The notes beneath the pieces were generated by a model, which saw only the letters and a list, made by a program, of their open reading frames with translations, made no database searches and was not told the origin of the DNA. Below are positions 54,673 to 64,000 of a stretch of DNA of 64,000 bases, one piece after another. Made by a program: the position numbers and the translations under genes. This DNA is from Sepiola atlantica (taxonomy: Eukaryota > Mollusca > Cephalopoda > Sepiida > Sepiolidae): positions 30,398,346-30,462,345 of the forward strand of contig OY744516.1 in NCBI GenBank assembly GCA_963556195.1, given 5' to 3'. How positions within the stretch are numbered: position 1 is the stretch's first letter; the number at the start of each line of letters is the position of its first letter.

Positions 54673-55083
54673 GAAGGATTTTTAAAAATTGGTACATGTT
54701 TTATAAATTAAAAAAAAAAAAAACGAATACAACATAACCTAAAAAACATTACATAATTTTTTTTTCAAAACCTTTTTTTTTTTCCTAAGCGAATTATTTT
54801 TCTTTCAAAACAATTTCTAATTTGTTTTGTTTTTTTGTGTCGATTAAAACAAAATGTAAGTGCATTCATTGTAGTTACTTATTCTCTCATTCAAACAGTA
54901 AGTACCATATTTTTCCCACAAAATGTCACATATTTTTAATTTTACTTGCTATAAAGTTGTCGAAGCTAGGTAAAAGTGTAAATTGACGTACCCAGGTACT
55001 GTATCAACACTGCTGAAGGAAGAGGTAAAAATTGGTAAATCTAAAAGATGTCTGTCTGATATAGAGTAAAAAAAAACTTTGTC
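54673..55083. other. No gene seen
   Basis: AT-rich unique sequence. Confidence 0.4.
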
Positions 55084-55268
55084 TGGCCTAGAATGAAAGT
55101 GTAGTATCTGTTTTTCCCTTGGTCAGAGAAATCCTTCAAGACACAGGTATTTTTTTTTTTAATTTTTGTCTCAATTCACTGCCCCTTTTTAGAGAGAAGG
55201 ATTTTCTCCATATAAAAGAACAAACAAAATTGTCTGACTTTGCCTCGTGGGGAAGCAAATAAATAGGT
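55084..55268 (+). repeat. U2-headed SINE, copy 5
   Basis: Head GAAAGTGTAGTATCTGTTTT, then GTCAGAGAAATCCTTCAAG, ATTTTTGTCTCAATTCACTG, GGATTTTCTCCATATAAAA, and tail TTGCCTCGTGGGGAAGC plus AAATAAATAGG. Confidence 0.75.
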
Positions 55269-55724
55269 TCTCAAAAGATTACATGAACAGATTATTTCAT
55301 AGACTATTGAAAGTTGGCTGGGAGCAATCCTGAAATTTGTAAAGCTAAAGGAGCCCTATTTTCTTAAAAGTAGAATATTTTCTAAAATAAAAAAGGTTTA
55401 ATTATTTTGAGTAAAAAAAAAAATAAATAAATAAATAAATAAAAAAAAAAAATTAAAAAAAAATTGTCTGGGTTGAATTCGAATCAAGCTCAGTTTTATG
55501 TAATGTGGGATGTCTAACACTTTAACTCGGCAAGATTGGGGTTTACTATGAATAAGACACTTTTGTATTTGCAACAGGAAAGTAAATATTTAAATTTTAA
55601 ATTTTAGAATAGCTTCATAATGGAAAACTGTTAAAAAAAAAAAAGTGATTTTTTTTATTTTTTTTATTTTTTTTATTGCTCCTGTGCAATACCTCCAGTT
55701 TTTCATTTTAGTGAAATAATAACG
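55269..55724. other. No gene seen
   Basis: AT-rich sequence with (AAAT)n near 55422-55444. Confidence 0.4.
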
Positions 55725-55990
55725 AAAATAATCTATTTATAATGGAGTTCATGTATCTGTCTGAAGCCAAAACTATACTATTAAAGACCATTGTACTACT
55801 GCATTTAGTATGAAATAGTATGGTGGTGGTGGGAGGGGTTACTCTTTCACACTAAAAAATAGCATCTATTATGTTAATCTTAATGGGTTTTTTTCGTGGG
55901 GGGGGGGCTATAGTGTAGTATCTGTTTGTTCGTCATACCATCCTTCCAAGCATTACCCCTTCCTTTGAGGGCAGGGTAGTATTTTCGAAA
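55725..55990 (+). repeat. R2 copy 5 joined to SINE segment
   Basis: ATGTATCTGTCTGAAGCCA, AAACTATACTATTAAAG, then G-run and TATAGTGTAGTATCTGTTTG, CCATCCTTCCAAGCATTACC. The TAGTGTAGTATCTGTTT string is again U2-like, linking R2-associated SINEs to the U2 family. Confidence 0.6.
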
Positions 55991-56119
55991 ATATTAATAA
56001 TAAATCGCTGTAAGCTTATTCTTACTACTGATTATTGGCTTTGATTAAAAGTCTCCAATTATGTCCTTGTATCAGACTAAGTTTACATGATATAACTGTA
56101 GATGTTTATGACTAAATCA

Positions 56120-56190
56120 CATTTCCACACACCGGTTGATTAGTACTTAAATAGGTGACTAATTGGGAATACTAGTTGCTGGAAGCAAAC
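56120..56190 (+). repeat. 5S rRNA-derived relic, copy 3
   Basis: CACACCGGTTGATTAGTAC then TTAAATAGGTGACTAATTGG and GAATACTAGTTGCTGG follow 5S order (TTAGTACTTGGATGGGTGAC / GGGAATACC) with the central portion deleted. The 24-bp minisatellite begins about 55 bp downstream. Confidence 0.55.
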
Positions 56191-56242
56191 GCTCCACACA
56201 GGTGTACGACTAGGTAGCGGACTATAACTGGCGACAAGCTAG

Positions 56243-56970
56243 CATCCTGTCATAGGGGTTCTTAGGCATCCTGTCATAGGGATTCTTAGGCATCCTGTCA
56301 TAGGGGTTCTTAGGCATCCTGTCATAGGGGTTCTTAGGCATCCTGTCATAGGGGTTCTTAGGCATCCTGTCATAGGGGTTCTTAGGCATCCTGTCATAGG
56401 GGTTCTTAGGCATCCTGTCATAGGGGTTCTTAGGCATCCTGTCATAGGGGTTCTTAGGCAACCTGTCATAGGGGTTCTTAGGCAACCTGTCATAGGGGTT
56501 CTTAGGCAACCTGTCATAGGGGTTCTTAGGCATCCTGTCATAGGGGTTCTTAGGCAACCTGTCATAGGGGTTCTTAGGCAACCTGTCATAGGGGTTCTTA
56601 GGCAACCTGTCATAGGGGTTCTTAGGCATCCTGTCATAGGGGTTCTTAGGCATCCTGTCATAGGGGTTCTTAGGCATCCTGTCATAGGGGTTCTTAGGCA
56701 TCCTGTCATAGGGGTTCTTAGGCATCCTGTCATAGGGGTTCTTAGGCATCCTGTCGGGTTCTTAGGCATCCTGTCATAGGGGTTCTTAGGCATCCTGTCA
56801 TAGGGGTTCTTAGGCATCCTGTCATAGGGGTTCTTAGGCATCCTGTCATAGGGGTTCTTAGGCAACCTGTCATAGGGGTTCTTAGGCAACCTGTCATAGG
56901 GGTTCTTAGGCAACCTGTCATAGGGGTTCTTAGGCATCCTGTCATAGGGGTTCTTAGGCATCCTGTACTG
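56243..56970. repeat. 24-bp minisatellite, about 30 units
   Basis: Unit CATCCTGTCATAGGGG then TTCTTAGG, with a subset AACCTG in place of ATCCTG clustered in two zones (about 56460-56620 and 56864-56930). One unit near 56752 is shortened by 4 bp and shifts the frame. The minus strand reads as repeated MPKNPYDR or LPKNPYDR octapeptides; the alternative frame reads CLRTPMTG. There is no start context or continuation outside the array. Confidence 0.95.
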
Positions 56971-57299
56971 CTATACTTGAGAAAGCAAACTTTTAGTTAA
57001 TACAAAACGGAATTGTTATTGACAATTGATGACGTAAGAACTTATTTCTGCTGGTTGAAAAAAGATTATAACTATCTTAAATCTTAACAAGTGCGTTCCT
57101 TTCCATGTATGGCTTTAGTGAACCAATATATTTTCAGTGGAAAATGACTGTCGGCAGAACAGGTCATTAAGTTCTACCTTTGCTCATTCTACACCCCCCC
57201 CCCATTCTGTTGGTCCTCTCCTTTGCCTTTAGACTTTTTATTTAAATTCTTTTTTTTTTTTTTTTTTTCTCCAAACAAGGCATATTTCTACTGAGCATA
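56971..57299. other. No gene seen
   Basis: Unique AT-rich sequence with C-run and poly(T) (57250-57268). Confidence 0.4.
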
Positions 57300-57790
57300 A
57301 CGGGTTATTGTGATAGGGGCTAGATTTATAGAGGGCCAGCTGGGTGTAGAGTTGGGCAGCAACATGCTTGTTCATTTAAATTTCTGCATGTTGATACAGT
57401 CGGGGGGGGGGGAACAGGGAGGGTATTCCAGTCTGAGGAAAGAAGCTATTAGAGTAGAAAATATCTAGGGACCTCGACACTAAAGGAGTTCGATTTTATT
57501 GCTAGTCGGTGGGGCGAGAGTATTTACGTTGAAGAGGTATAAGTGCAGCAGGTTCATCGGAGCACATTCTGTGGATATACTTGTAAAGCAAGCACAGGGA
57601 TGCAACACTGATGTAACAGGAGCTAGAGCTTGGCAAACAGTGTGGGACCTATTAGGTTAGAAATTAATTTTTGCACCCTGTCCAAGAGGGAGAGACTAGT
57701 GGTTGGTGCACCAGCTCAAATGTGGCAAACATACTCCATGCATGGGCAAATGGTGGCTTTATAGAGATATATTGCTCCCAGTTTCCCATC
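57300..57790 (-). pseudogene. LINE C-terminal remnant, second copy
   Basis: Collinear with 48620-49145 (minus strand): AGAPTTSLSLLDRVQK, a SDELAAL-type region broken by stops, FSVEVPR, WNTLPVP, DCINMQKFK. More decayed, with a G-run insertion near 57402-57411. Confidence 0.7.
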
Positions 57791-57954
57791 CCCTCTCATA
57801 TTTTTTAGGCCTAGCCATCTGCTCTATCTCCCCACTTCTAAGACTGGGTTGTGCTAACTTGTAAGAAGCATAAAGGAAGTGTCTACTCTATTATTCACTA
57901 ATACTCTTGGGAAAAATATGAAAATACTATCCAGCTATGTCCGCTCTGTCGCAG
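57791..57954. other. No gene seen
   Basis: Short unique spacer. Confidence 0.4.
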
Positions 57955-58515
57955 GGGGCCACGAATTTGCTGACAGCAACCCCATGTAGAGGGGTACTCC
58001 ATTGAAAACGGGGCCACCTGTAGGCTGTGAGTGGTAACCCGTGATGCCTTAGGACAGGATCCTGATGGTTGAGCCATTCTTCCACTTCAGCTCTTACTTC
58101 AGCTCGATGGGAGATCAGAGATGCCCGATCTGATCAATCAACTGGTCACGTCATGCCTTAGTATTTGTAAGTTCATCCCTAACCGTATTATTCAATCTGA
58201 TTCTTCAAAAAATCGAAACCTTATTTCTTTTTTATATTTTCTTCCTAAATAGATATTAGATGGCAGTCGCTGAGGGTCAATCGTGTTGAACAAAGATAAC
58301 CAATGCCAAGGAGTCATGTTCTCAAAAAGTAGTGTCTCATCCCTGTCTGTAAACTTTCCTTCTAAGAGTAATGTTTTTCTAACTCACTGAAATGTCCTAT
58401 GAGCAGTGTATTCTGGGAATATAAAATAATTTTCCTACCTACAGAATTACATTTGACAAATTATTTGGCATTAAATAACCCATAGATGGTTGATATGCCG
58501 TAAAACAAAGCAACC
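57955..58515 (+). repeat. Repeat family R1, copy 3 (fullest) with hairpin module
   Basis: Contains both halves known from 4495-4955 and 5215-5545, plus a middle part (58100-58200) absent from those. It ends in the module GGCATTAAATAACC, CATAGAT, GGTTGATATGCCG at 58463-58500. Confidence 0.75.
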
Positions 58516-58937
58516 CCTCCAGCTATGTGTAAAATAGTGACACCTAAGTATTGTTTCAGCATTAACATCCGTCTGTCTGAGGAGACAATGGAGTTCTGCG
58601 TGTCTGATTAGTTTGTCACTGAATTGAAGCATCTGTTGTGACTGTGCAGGCCTATCCTGGATCGGCAGACTATGTTGCAGTTGCCATAGATGTAGGTAGC
58701 ATCGAGTTCTGAGAGCCCTGTTGCAACCCTCTGCCATCTGCTCTCTCTCCTCTCCCTCCACTGCTGGTCTCTCCTCTCCCCTCTTAGAGAATGCTATCAC
58801 AGTACCTCTCCAGCAACTGTGATCTACATAACCATACTATCAATATATACACTTTGTTCTTTATTTACTTAGCAAAATATTTTGTTTATTTGACATAATA
58901 AAATACTTACCTGTTGCTTACATATTTTCTTTTTCAG
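58516..58937. other. Intronic sequence before the exon
   Basis: Unique sequence; the last 20 bp form a strong pyrimidine tract (ATTTTCTTTTTCAG) ending at 58937. A minus-strand frame (58471-58800) overlaps the R1 end and is not supported. Confidence 0.5.
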
Positions 58938-59013
58938 GTGTAACAGTCCTCAGCTTGATTGACAAACTTCATGACAGGAAAGAACCTTTCAGTTTAAAAT
59001 CTCTTAATGTCAG
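58938..59013 (+). CDS. Internal coding exon of an unidentified gene
   Basis: Acceptor TTTCTTTTTCAG ends at 58937 and donor CAG|GTAAGACC starts at 59014; both are near-consensus. The 76-nt exon is closed by early stops in two frames, but the third is open throughout: two bases, 24 codons, two bases. It reads VTVLSLIDKLHDRKEPF then SLKSLNV. Entry phase 1 and exit phase 2. The amphipathic, charged peptide is unlike the surrounding noise. The entry phase matches the donor at 4043 (joint codon GGT, Gly), giving an intron of 54,894 bp, long but normal for repeat-rich molluscan genomes. I do not recognise the protein family. The main alternative is that other upstream exons lie outside the window and 3929-4043 is spurious. 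Confidence 0.62.
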
Positions 59014-59040
59014 GTAAGACCGTACCTTCTATTTTATATA

Positions 59041-59066
59041 TGTAATATATATATATATATATATGT
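59041..59066. repeat. (TA)n microsatellite
   Basis: TA run followed by TGTGTGTG, 30 bp after the donor. Confidence 0.85.
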
Positions 59067-59672
59067 ATAATGTGTGTGTGTTATTTTTTTTTGTTTTGTG
59101 ATTTGAAGATTATAAATGTAAAATACATCAAAGAAAGGCAAGAGGCCCCATCATTACTGATGTTGTACATCTGGGTGCATTAAGAGTTTCAAGTCTGACG
59201 GTACAGCTGATATTGATCAAATACCAGGTTGTGACCCAGTAGCAAGCTATAAAAACGTATGTGATCAACAGGAGAAAAAACAATGACTGCAGTGCTTTAT
59301 AAAGACATAGCTAGCAGCTCAAAAAATCAGATTCAACCGTAACATATCTCCTCCATAAAAAGGTAGCTACGAGATAACCAGTTCATCCATTTCTCTGAAG
59401 AGAAGCGAAACACTATCTCCAAGTAAGCTTATTAATTTCCTTTTATTGGAATACTAGTAAAAACTACCCCCCCCCCCCGGGCAGCAATTAAGTCTGTAGT
59501 CTGCTTTATAGAAAATAAAGAAATACTTTTCAATTGACATTTTAGTAATTTTGGAAGAAAACAACAAAATGATGATGATTGTCATAGTGTTATTTGATAT
59601 ATATTCCAAGATGAAAGAAATTTACTGCATAAACAGTAAATTTTTTTATTTTTTTATTTTTTTTTTTTTTAG
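59067..59672. other. Intronic sequence; possible hammerhead-like relic
   Basis: At 59392-59410 CTCTGAAGA, GAAG, CGAAAC lies between the complementary strings GAGATA (59372) and TATCTC (59413). A C-run lies at 59467-59478 and T/A-rich sequence at 59640-59670. No exon. Confidence 0.35.
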
Positions 59673-59793
59673 AGAAAAAGAACACGAGTCAATTGATATG
59701 GTCTTTAAGATATTCAAAGTCGAGGAATTTTATTGTTTCAGCATAAAAATGAAAATGAATTATCCGTTAAAAACTGGTTATATAATGAAATGA
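59673..59793 (+). CDS. Possible terminal exon (weak)
   Basis: Long T-rich tract ending in AG at 59671-59672. If spliced from 59013 the joint codon is AGA (Arg) and the frame continues EKEHESIDMVFKIFKVEEF then YCFSIKMKMN to TGA at 59791-59793. The phase fits, and the first 20 residues look plausible, but the tract is simple (T)n, the composition drifts towards Lys/Ile/Tyr, and no donor or poly(A) signal confirms it. It could be intronic chance. Confidence 0.22.
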
Positions 59794-60004
59794 ATAAACA
59801 AAAGTCGAACGTCGATTGGTCAAATAACAATTTCATATTACTGAGTAATTCAAAATGGTTACTTTTCGCCTTTATTATAAAAGACAGAAAAACACTTAAT
59901 GAATATTAAAGAAGACCAATCCATTTACTTTTTGTAATTTAGAAAGATTAGAGGAAGTTTATTTCTTTTCTATGACAAATGTTATCATTATCATCACTAC
60001 AAAC
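59794..60004. other. No gene seen
   Basis: AT-rich sequence. Confidence 0.4.
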
Positions 60005-60205
60005 ATGGCTAGAAGCAAAATGTAGTATCTGTTCTGATGCTGCATTTAGTTTTTCTGTCCTCACTCAGTGAAGGAGAAATCCTTCTAGACAGAAAATTTA
60101 AATTTCTGTTCCAATCCAGAGTGCCACTTTTGGGAGCTGGTTTTACTCCACTTTAAATATTGGCATTGTGCCTAACTGCTCCTGTGGGAGGAACTAAATA
60201 GAAAC
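60005..60205 (+). repeat. U2-headed SINE, copy 6
   Basis: Head GGCTAGAAGCAAAATGTAGT, ATCTGTTCTGATGCTGCATT; body CAGTGAAGGAGAAATCCTTC, CAATCCAGAGTGCC, GGGAGCTGGTTTTACTCC; tail GCATTGTGCCTAACTGCTCC and GGAGGAACTAAATAG. It is the cleanest full-length short form in the window. Confidence 0.8.
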
Positions 60206-60769
60206 AACAACAAAAAAATTATTTTAAAAAATAATAAACGCATGTATTTAATTAACAGAAAACCTTTGTTAATTATTGCGTATAATGCCAACTTTATTCG
60301 TAAAAGTGATTATTCCAAAGTTATCCAAGTGTTTTTGTAAATATATGCGTGCGAAAACGTAACCGAAAAAAAGAATGAAACAGTTATGATTTTGAATTTT
60401 AAACTTAATTCATTAAATCGCTTAAAATAATATCAATACTGATAATAATTAAGATATTAATATCAAGAAAAGCTTTTCGTATATACAATAATAAAATAGC
60501 AGAATCAAATAAGTGAATCGTACTGTAATATGAATTTATTAGACAATGTTTAAAAAATAAATATGCAAATAATTTATAACCTTCAGAGTGTTTAGTAAAG
60601 TGTCCTGTGAGTTTATATACATTATGTGAAAATATTTTAGTGTATATTTGAATTAGGTACAGGTAAGATGTTTTTATATGAATATAGTTCGGATGAATAA
60701 AAAAAAAATTGCATTTATTCATTTAGATAGTGTTGAGAAGAAAAGAAACTAACTGAATCATAGGAAACT
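60206..60769. other. No gene seen
   Basis: AT-rich. A 105-codon minus-strand frame (60405-60722) is Ile/Tyr/Leu-rich and unsupported. Confidence 0.4.
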
Positions 60770-61367
60770 GTTTCCTTTTTTCTTTTTCTTTCCTTTTTTC
60801 TTTTTCTTTCCTTTTTTCTTTTTCTTTCCTTTTTTCTTTTTCTTTCTTTTTTTTTCCTTTTTTCCTTTTTTTTCCTTTTTTCTTTTTTTCCTTTTTTCTT
60901 TTTTTTCCTCTTCCTTTTTTCCTCTTCCTTTTTTCCTTTTCCTTTTTTCCTTTTCCTTTTTTCCTTTTCCTTTTTTTCCTTTTCCTTTTTTTCCTTTTCC
61001 TTTTTTCCTTTTTTTTCCTTTTCTTTCCTTTTTTCCTTTTTTTTCCTTTTCTTTCCTTTCCTTCCTTTTCTTTCCTTTTTTTCCTTTTCTTTCCTTTTTT
61101 TCCTTTTCTTTCCTTTTTTTCCTTTTCTTTCCTTTTTTTCCTTTTCTTTCCTTTTTTTCCTTTTCTTTCCTTTTTTTCCTTTTCTTTCTTTTTTTCCTTT
61201 TCTTTCTTTTTTTTCCTTTTCTTTTTTCTTTTTTTTTTCTTTCCGTTTCTTTCCTTTTCTTTTTTTTTCCGTTTCTTTCCTTTCCTTTTTTTCTTTTCCT
61301 TTTTTTTTTTTCCTTTTTTTTTTTTCCTTATTTCCCCTTTTCCTTTCTTTTCCCTTTTTCTTTTTCT
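60770..61367. repeat. 600-bp polypyrimidine (TTTTCC/TTTCTT)n tract
   Basis: Almost pure T/C strand composed of shifting TTTTTCC, TTTCTTTCC and related units, with only two or three purines near the 3' end. Such homopurine-homopyrimidine tracts can form intramolecular triplexes. Confidence 0.95.
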
Positions 61368-62459
61368 ATGTTTAACATAGTACGGTTCTGGAGTTCATAA
61401 TTTAACATTTTGATAGTTCATGAACGAAGGAGATGGAATGCATATTTATGTAAAAATAGGGTTTCTCAACCGATTGATACAGACAACTTTGTCTCCTTTG
61501 ACGTCTGAAATGAAATCAAAAGCGAAATAAAACCCTTACATCTATTTTAATAATGAGACGTCTTTTTTCTATACCGACTGATACGTTTTTTCTTCCTTTT
61601 TAAACTTTCCAATTTGAGACGTTTTTTCTTTTTTTTAATTTTTTACTTCATTGACTCGGACGTCATTTTATACAAATATTAGTGCAAACACTGGCGAAGC
61701 ATAATTGTTTTTTGACGGGTGTACACTCGTGGTGCATAGAGAGCATTAAAATATCGAATGTCATAGGTTTAATTAAAATTGTAATTTACTTATTTGTAGA
61801 ATAGCTGTTTAAAAATAACTATTGCTTTTAAAATAATCCCAACACCGCTATAGAAAAAATTATTTGTAGAAAAACTGAAATTTTTAAAAATTAAAAAAAA
61901 AAATTTTTTTTTTTATTGATGTTCCTTTTCATTATGAACTTAAAACAACAACTTTTTATTCAAATTTTTGCCAGAAAATTAAGTTAGATTTTAAAAAAAG
62001 AATTAAAAAAAAAAAAAAAATTGTTGTTCCAATTTTAATTCTTGGTCTGAGAACGACCAAATTCCTCCATGACTGGAGAGTTGCCATATTGAGGATCAAA
62101 GAAAGGAGGGGGGTTGCATCAGAAAATTTATCTGGCTATTGTCCAGACTTCAAAGAATAACACTTAGGCCCGTTTTCATGCCAGCTAATAGATGGAAGCG
62201 TGGGGGTAATTTGATTAACTATATTTATATTGCAATAGTCAACTGATACCAAAATTTAGTAAATTAATGTCACTACGCCACACTGCACGTGAATTTAAAT
62301 TGAAATATAAATTGCAGTTTTAAAGATTTACAAACATGTTTTATTGCTATTAAATGTCAAATAAAAATAAGAGATAAAAACTTAAATGGTTCAGCCTATG
62401 CCTGACTTGTCCACCAAGTTTCAGTTATGAATATCCAACAGTCTTTGTTTTATCACCAT
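61368..62459. other. No gene seen
   Basis: AT-rich unique DNA with A-runs and T-runs (61885-61915, 62003-62020). No exon recognised. Confidence 0.4.
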
Positions 62460-62771
62460 TCATTGATATGGGGCAGGGAGGAGCAGTTTGGTGATCGCCG
62501 CATCGGTAGAAGGTATGATCCTGAATGGGCTTCACGCTCAACGTGCATTACCCCTTCCCTCAGATTTTTATCTGTGGGTTTAACGATACCCCAGACTATT
62601 CTTGAAATGAAAAGGGCGATCACAGCCAAAATCAGGGCAGTACCAAGAAAGGAGCGTTTCAGAATTATTGATACTTTTGCATGTCGTATTCAGGTGGGAT
62701 TATCATCGAATGACAATGAAACGGACTGTTGGACATTCATGAGTGAAACTTGGTGGACAAACGAGGCATAA
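62460..62771 (+). pseudogene. DDE transposase C-terminal remnant (mariner/Tc1-like superfamily)
   Basis: The frame open from 62427 reads FGDRRIGRR.. DPEWASRS, corresponding to the GRWIGRRGP.EWPPRSPDL block of Tc1/mariner-like transposases. In the neighbouring frame at about 62540-62575 LPSDFYLWV matches the LTPxDFFLWG block that holds the last catalytic acidic residue. The first frame then resumes IPQTILEMKRAITAKIRAV, RKERFRIIDTFACRIQVGL, matching the TLEELKxxIxxEIxxIPxxxL...F..R...C tail, and stops at 62769. The N-terminal domain and first two catalytic residues are missing, and at least two frameshifts are needed. No terminal inverted repeats found. Confidence 0.7.
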
Positions 62772-63289
62772 ATTGAAGTTTGTTTGAACCAAATATGGTT
62801 GGGTTGCAGAAAGGATTGTGAATTTTATTCCATGGAGGGGCTTTTTTGGGGGGGGGGGAGGGTCACCCTGTACTAAACTCGCAATAGCATCTGCGTAACT
62901 GTCAGTGCCCTAACGTAGTTATTTTTGACTCGTCACTTTTTCAAACTCTTTTTCTCTTTGTTCCTTCTGCTGACTTCTCAACATTCACATTCTTTTTTTT
63001 TTGTGTGTATTTATGTACACGTATCTTTGAATCACTTATTTAAATCTATATTATATATTCTGCACCTGTAACCACATTGTCACTTGCGATTAAGTATTAG
63101 ACTGTGCTAGTGTTCATGAAAGACAGAAAATGTATAGATTAGTTGGACCATTTATAACCATAAAAGTCTTATTTTCTTGAACCTGTAAAACCAGTATGTA
63201 CTTAAAAAAAGAAAAAAATATTTTTTAAAGATACGCATTTGTATTTGGAATTCAAATTTTGAGTCGGCCAATGACTGACACTCTGAAAT
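62772..63289. other. No gene seen
   Basis: Unique sequence; G-run 62850-62859, T-run 62993-63001. Confidence 0.4.
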
Positions 63290-63540
63290 CTAGAAAATAG
63301 GATACCAGGACCTAAAAGAATTGGAATGCTGGGTTAGTCTAATCTCAAGGAAGGCATGCTCCCAGGCATTATCTCCTCCCTTATCGGAAGAGGGGATTGT
63401 TTTATTGCCAGTCGCTTGATGTGCACCTATCGGTAAATACCGACTGGTCTGATCCAGGCTATTTTCATAACCTTCCAGAATGCCCCTCTTTGGGGGGAGC
63501 TTGATTCTCCACATTAAACAACCGACCTCGTCTCACATCG
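63290..63540 (+). repeat. U2-SINE superfamily fragment
   Basis: CATGCTCCCAGGCATTATCT and CCTCCCTTATCGGAAGAGG resemble the 8990 segment. CAGAATGCCCCTCTTTGG, GGGAGCTTGATTCTCCACAT and TAAACAACCGACCTCGTCTC match the body/tail of copy 1 (4180-4245). The U2 head itself is not visible. Confidence 0.6.
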
Positions 63541-63654
63541 ATTCTTTTGCTTGAGGAAAATAATAGTAAATGAATATAATACGTATGGTTAAAAATTTGG
63601 GGGAACGGAAGATGCTATTTTGCCCAAAGCTGAAGGAAAATTGTGGGATCTGTG

Positions 63655-63728
63655 AGGATTTGAAACCGGCATAGTCGATTCTATAGTCCACGGTGGCATA
63701 CCCTTTAGGTTAATCACCCCTCCATGTT
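63655..63728 (-). repeat. tRNA-derived SINE head
   Basis: The minus strand reads GTGATTAACCTAAAGGGTAT (A-box region), then GACTATGCCGGTTTCAAATC (B box GGTTTCAAATCC). It is collinear with tRNA layout but arms are degraded. Confidence 0.5.
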
Positions 63729-63794
63729 TAGCTGTACAATGCGACAAAAACGATTGGATTCGGAAAAACTAGTGGATAAACAAATGGACATTTG

Positions 63795-63912
63795 TGGATT
63801 GTCTCTATTTATATATAAAGGTAAGTATATGTATTTCTATGTATAGGACTCTCTCCTACACTAATTAACCGATCATTATAAATTTTGGAACACAACTGCT
63901 AGGCGTAATGTG
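63795..63912 (+). repeat. Copy of the 6665-6790 family
   Basis: CTCCTACACTAATTAACCGA, TAAATTTTGGAACACAACTG, CTAGGCG match the reverse complement of 6670-6735 (ATCGATCAATCAGAATTTTG). Confidence 0.6.
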
Positions 63913-64000
63913 GGATATATTTAGTTTCATTTAGTTTTATGCGAAGAGGGGGGGGGGAGCTTCTTGCAAAAATTCAGATACTTCTGATTTTTGTTAAATT
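63913..64000. other. No gene seen; window end
   Basis: AT-rich sequence with a G-run at 63949-63958. Confidence 0.4.

Noticed and set aside
56222..56961. A 175-240 residue MPKNPYDR repeat protein
   Set aside because: Frames lie entirely within the 24-bp array, change register at a shortened unit, and have no flanking coding sequence or splice signals.
59551..59793. Continuous 80-codon gene starting at ATG 59551
   Set aside because: The first half is Met/Ile/Phe noise across a T-tract; only the part after the T-tract is considered, and as a spliced exon.
60405..60722. 105-codon minus-strand frame
   Set aside because: Ile/Tyr/Leu/Asn-rich product typical of AT-rich noncoding DNA; no splice context.

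Overview
This looks like a piece of a large, AT-rich, repeat-loaded animal nuclear genome. There are no operons, no dense coding and no bacterial signals. There are many retrotransposon fragments, tRNA-, 5S- and U2-related SINE-like repeats, long microsatellites, and splice sites with very long spacing. My best guess is a mollusc, perhaps a cephalopod; this rests on general genome character and memory of similar repeats, not on a diagnostic gene.

Only two short stretches look like genuine protein-coding exons, both on the + strand: 3929-4043 (ATG start, GTAAG donor, phase 1) and 58938-59013 (strong pyrimidine tract and CAG acceptor, CAG|GTAAG donor, phase 1 in and phase 2 out). Their phases fit, so the simplest reading is one gene with an intron of about 55 kb that holds nearly everything else here. 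A third, weaker candidate exon (59673-59793) also fits in phase. I do not recognise the protein.

Layout. 1-2.98 kb: CT-rich satellite whose unit length steps between 18, 20 and 22 bp. 4-9.3 kb: U2-headed SINE, repeat family R1, R2 repeats, a tRNA-like repeat. 9.9-11.3 kb: 30-bp minisatellite. 12-13.5 kb: repeats R3 and R4 and a foldback element. 15.2-15.7 kb: repeat R5. 17.3-17.6 kb: a short promoter-like stretch. 20.8-24.6 kb: inverted repeats and two more R4 copies. 26.5-35.8 kb: LINE 3' ends, a 5S-derived element, a tRNA-headed SINE, and a 1.7-kb element with about 200-bp inverted ends. 36-46 kb: R10, U2-headed SINEs, 5S relic, a near-perfect 75-bp-arm hairpin, CT and Z-DNA-prone repeats. 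46.4-53.8 kb: a tRNA-headed SINE with a hammerhead-like core, R5, palindromic R10, LINE reverse-transcriptase remnants, palindromic R3, a 1-kb inverted-end element. 54.6-58.5 kb: U2 SINE, 5S relic, 24-bp minisatellite, LINE, R1. 58.9-64 kb: exon, 600-bp polypyrimidine tract, decayed DDE transposase and more SINE pieces.

The most interesting signals are: a SINE family whose head matches the 5' end of U2 snRNA; 5S-rRNA-derived copies; a recurring CTGANGA / stem / GAAAC motif, in one copy a plausible hammerhead ribozyme; a hairpin module (GGCAT...ATGCC) seen about ten times with compensatory changes; and an unusual density of palindromic elements. Family labels R1-R10 are mine and rest on by-eye comparison of copies inside this window. 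All coordinates of repeats are approximate.
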